This document shows, one piece after another, positions 62,113 through 64,000 of a DNA stretch of 64,000 nucleotides. Positions within the stretch are counted from its first letter, which is position 1. The number at the start of each line of letters is the position of its first letter. This DNA is from Pseudonocardia alaniniphila (GTDB taxonomy: Bacteria > Actinomycetota > Actinomycetes > Mycobacteriales > Pseudonocardiaceae), in the NCBI RefSeq assembly GCF_022524485.1, contig NZ_JAKXMK010000015.1, positions 124,001-188,000 of the forward strand, written 5' to 3'. The notes beneath the pieces were generated by a model, which was not told the origin of the DNA, ran no database searches, and was given only the letters and a program-made list of their open reading frames with translations. Made by a program: the position numbers and the translations under genes.

Positions 62113-63519
62113 TCAGAAGATTCGCGTGGCCTGCGGCAGCAGGCCTCTGGTGCGCAGTGGCACCACCCGGACGCTCGCCCCCGTGTAGGGGGCCTCGATC
62201 ATCTTCCCGTTTCCGATGTACAGGGCCACATGGTGAATCGGGGCGCCCGGGTTCTGGAAGAAGACCATGTCGCCGGGTCGCAGGTCGGAGATCGGCACCT
62301 TCCGGCCCGCGTTGAACTGGTTGCGGCTCACTCGCGGCAACGACACCCCCGCGCCGTTGAACGCGTAGAGCATCAGGCCCGAGCAGTCGAACCCGACCCG
62401 GTCGAGCGGTGAGCCCAGACCGTCGGGAATCCCCCTGCTGGGGCCGCGCCCGTTGCCACCGCCCCAGACGTACTGCACGCCGATCTGCGACATCGCGCGG
62501 TCGATCACGCGCCGCACCGCGGCGCTGCCCCCGACGGCCGGGCCGGCGCCGTCCCGGCCCCCGAGCCTGGCCGCAGCGGCGTTGCGCTCGGCCCGTTCCC
62601 GCGCGGTCTGCTCCTGCGCCAGCCTGCGCTGCCACTCGTCGAACCGGGCACGTTGCTGACGCAGTCCGGCATCGGCCGACTCGGCGGCATCGAGCCTGTG
62701 CTGCACCTCGGCGCGCTCCGCTGCCACCGCCGCGAGCTGCGCCGCCTGTTCGCGCGCAGCCGCCGCCGCAGCAGCGAAGGCTGCATCGGCGGCGGCCTTC
62801 GCCGTCTGCGCCTCGGCCTCACGGGCGCGCGCCTCATCGAGCGCGGCCCGCGCAGCGGAGTCCGCATTAGCCTTCGCGACGCGTGCGCGTTCCAGTCCGT
62901 CCCGCGCCGCGAGCTGCGACCGGGCGATGAGGTCGTTGAACTCCGCCCGTGCGACGAGGTCCTCGGGGCTCGTGGAGTCGGTGAGCAGGCCGAGCGGTCC
63001 GACGTCGAGGCCCTGCTGGTACGTGGCGGTGACGAACTCGTCGAGCCGGGCGCGCGCCTCGTCGATCGCGGAGGACGCCGCCTGGGTCTCGATCCGCGCC
63101 GCGGCAGCGCGCCGCGCCGCAGCCGCCGCCGCGTCCTGCGCGGTCTGCAGGACGACGAGCGCGGCCTCGGCGGTCTCGCGCTGGGCGGCCAGCGCGGCCT
63201 GGAGGTCGTCGGTACGGCTGTCGAGCTCCGCGAGCTGGGCGGTCAGCCGGCCGACCTCGCCTGCCCGCTGGGCGACCGAGCTCCGGCTGCGCTGCAGCTC
63301 GTCGTCGCTCGGGTTCGGCGGTGGCGGCGGGGTGGGCTGGGCCAACGCGGTGGACGCGCCACCGCCGACCAGGGCCAGCAACACGACGAGGACGACGGCA
63401 CGGTCCCGCCACCGCAACGGCCGGCCGTCCTCGTCCCGCCCCGGGCGCAGACGCGGCAGACCTCGGTACCGCACGGCAGCCGCCTCCGTTCCGTCGTCGT
63501 GCTCCAGAAGCGAGCGCAC
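62113..63519 (-). CDS. NlpC/P60 peptidoglycan hydrolase with coiled coil (RipA-like)
   Basis: A 468-residue protein. An N-terminal TM/signal helix at about residues 42-60 (VVLVVLLALVGGGASTALAQ) is followed by an Ala-rich coiled coil (~75-335) and the NlpC/P60 domain (~340-468). Catalytic Cys is in FDCSGLMLYAF, His in HHVALYIGNG. Cleaves cell-wall peptides, likely regulated by the coiled coil. Position matches RipA of mycobacteria, between acn and moxR. Confidence 0.9.
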   Translation of the reverse strand: MRSLLEHDDGTEAAAVRYRGLPRLRPGRDEDGRPLRWRDRAVVLVVLLALVGGGASTALAQPTPPPPPNPSDDELQRSRSSVAQRAGEVGRLTAQLAELDSRTDDLQAALAAQRETAEAALVVLQTAQDAAAAAARRAAAARIETQAASSAIDEARARLDEFVTATYQQGLDVGPLGLLTDSTSPEDLVARAEFNDLIARSQLAARDGLERARVAKANADSAARAALDEARAREAEAQTAKAAADAAFAAAAAAAREQAAQLAAVAAERAEVQHRLDAAESADAGLRQQRARFDEWQRRLAQEQTARERAERNAAAARLGGRDGAGPAVGGSAAVRRVIDRAMSQIGVQYVWGGGNGRGPSRGIPDGLGSPLDRVGFDCSGLMLYAFNGAGVSLPRVSRNQFNAGRKVPISDLRPGDMVFFQNPGAPIHHVALYIGNGKMIEAPYTGASVRVVPLRTRGLLPQATRIF

Positions 63520-63804
63520 TGTGCCACCCGGACGGCCCAGAAACGGGTAGCCACACGCGCATCGCCACGAACAACGACCACACGGAGGAACAGGACGGAG
63601 CGCTCAGAGAGCGACGAGCCCGGAAACTCACCCGGTCGAGCGACGAACCCCGCGACTCGACCGGCTAGCAGGACAAGCGTACTGTTTACGGCGAGCGGGG
63701 CCGCTGCGCCGAGGACCTGTCGGTGCGCGAGACTCCGGGAACCTGAGGCACAGCGATATCCAGCGCGAGATCCCAAGCGCCCACCACCGCAGGAGGACAA
63801 CGAC

Positions 63805-64000
63805 GTGGCCAGCACGAACAGCTTCGGAGCGAAAGGGACGATTCAGGCAGGCGGGTCGGATCACGAGATCTTCCGGCTCGCAGCGGTGGAGGGCGCCGAC
63901 CGCCTCCCGTTCAGCCTCAAGGTTCTGCTGGAGAACCTGCTGCGGACCGAGGACGGCGCCAACGTCACCGCCGAGCACGTGCGGGCGCTGGCGAACTGGG
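63805..64000 (+). CDS. acnA: Aconitate hydratase, 5' end only
   Basis: GTG 63805 follows AGGAGG at 63791-63796. The 65 visible codons (NSFGAKGTIQAGG, LPFSLKVLLENLLRTEDG) are the standard N-terminus of AcnA. The gene runs off the right edge. It is divergent from the RipA-like gene; the 285-base spacer presumably holds both promoters, but no clear box stands out. Confidence 0.92.
   Translation, partial: MASTNSFGAKGTIQAGGSDHEIFRLAAVEGADRLPFSLKVLLENLLRTEDGANVTAEHVRALANW

Noticed and set aside
1..64000. CRISPR arrays, tRNA or rRNA genes
   Set aside because: No regularly spaced repeat-spacer pattern and no cloverleaf or rRNA-like sequence was noticed on reading; this is not a computed search.

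Overview
The window is high-GC DNA, almost certainly from an actinobacterium. The right end (58-64 kb) keeps the mycobacterial gene order acn / ripA-like / moxR / DUF58 / VWA / fabG / inhA / hemZ, and the B12-riboswitch control of nrdAB and metE is an actinobacterial habit. Gene content (UBP zinc-finger protein, GlxA-type regulators, many alpha/beta hydrolases, SDRs, P450, TDO-like enzyme) suggests a Pseudonocardia- or Amycolatopsis-like genus; this is inference from content, not a database match. No tRNA, rRNA or CRISPR array was recognised.

Layout. 0-12.4 kb is a plastic accessory region: a partial coiled-coil gene, decayed dehydrogenase and aldo/keto reductase genes, a hydrolase-NTF2 fusion with a divergent MerR regulator, a complete IS5-type element beside older transposase scraps, an SDR, a frameshifted amidase, a zf-UBP protein, a haloalkane-dehalogenase-like fusion, and MFS and HD-domain relics. 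12.4-17.1 kb holds a GlxA regulator divergent from a P450, a SHOCT membrane protein and two universal stress proteins. 17.2-24.3 kb is the most interesting block. Six tightly overlapping minus-strand genes encode a methyltransferase, an SbnA-like PLP enzyme, a DUF364-like Rossmann protein, a FecCD permease, an ATPase and a lipoprotein binding protein. A 19-bp Fur/Zur-type palindrome lies in front of them, and an EntS-like exporter is divergent, coupled to a dioxygenase C-terminal fragment. This looks like a small NRPS-independent metallophore make-export-import system.

24.3-36.7 kb is another accessory stretch: O-methyltransferase, GMC oxidoreductase relic, TDO-like enzyme, two alpha/beta hydrolases (one deleted), S9 peptidase, MerR/PLP decarboxylase pair with an operator palindrome, TetR, LysR and SDR. 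36.8-44.5 kb is a cobalamin-responsive block. Two nearly identical B12 riboswitches in opposite orientation precede convergent nrdAB and metE. The NrdB sequence is class Ic-like (Glu at the first ligand, Phe at the radical site). A CbiX-ferredoxin fusion is divergent from nrdA. 44.6-48.9 kb has a hypothetical protein, a Tat-exported DyP peroxidase and a run of decayed iron/copper genes. 48.9-55.7 kb has an enoyl-CoA hydratase/acyl-CoA ligase operon, a lone tyrosine recombinase, TetR and RibD-like genes, and an ArsR regulator with two tandem SRPBCC paralogues. 55.7-64 kb is conserved core: ferrochelatase, InhA, FabG, the VWA-DUF58-MoxR module, a monooxygenase-like ABM protein, a RipA-like hydrolase and the start of aconitase.
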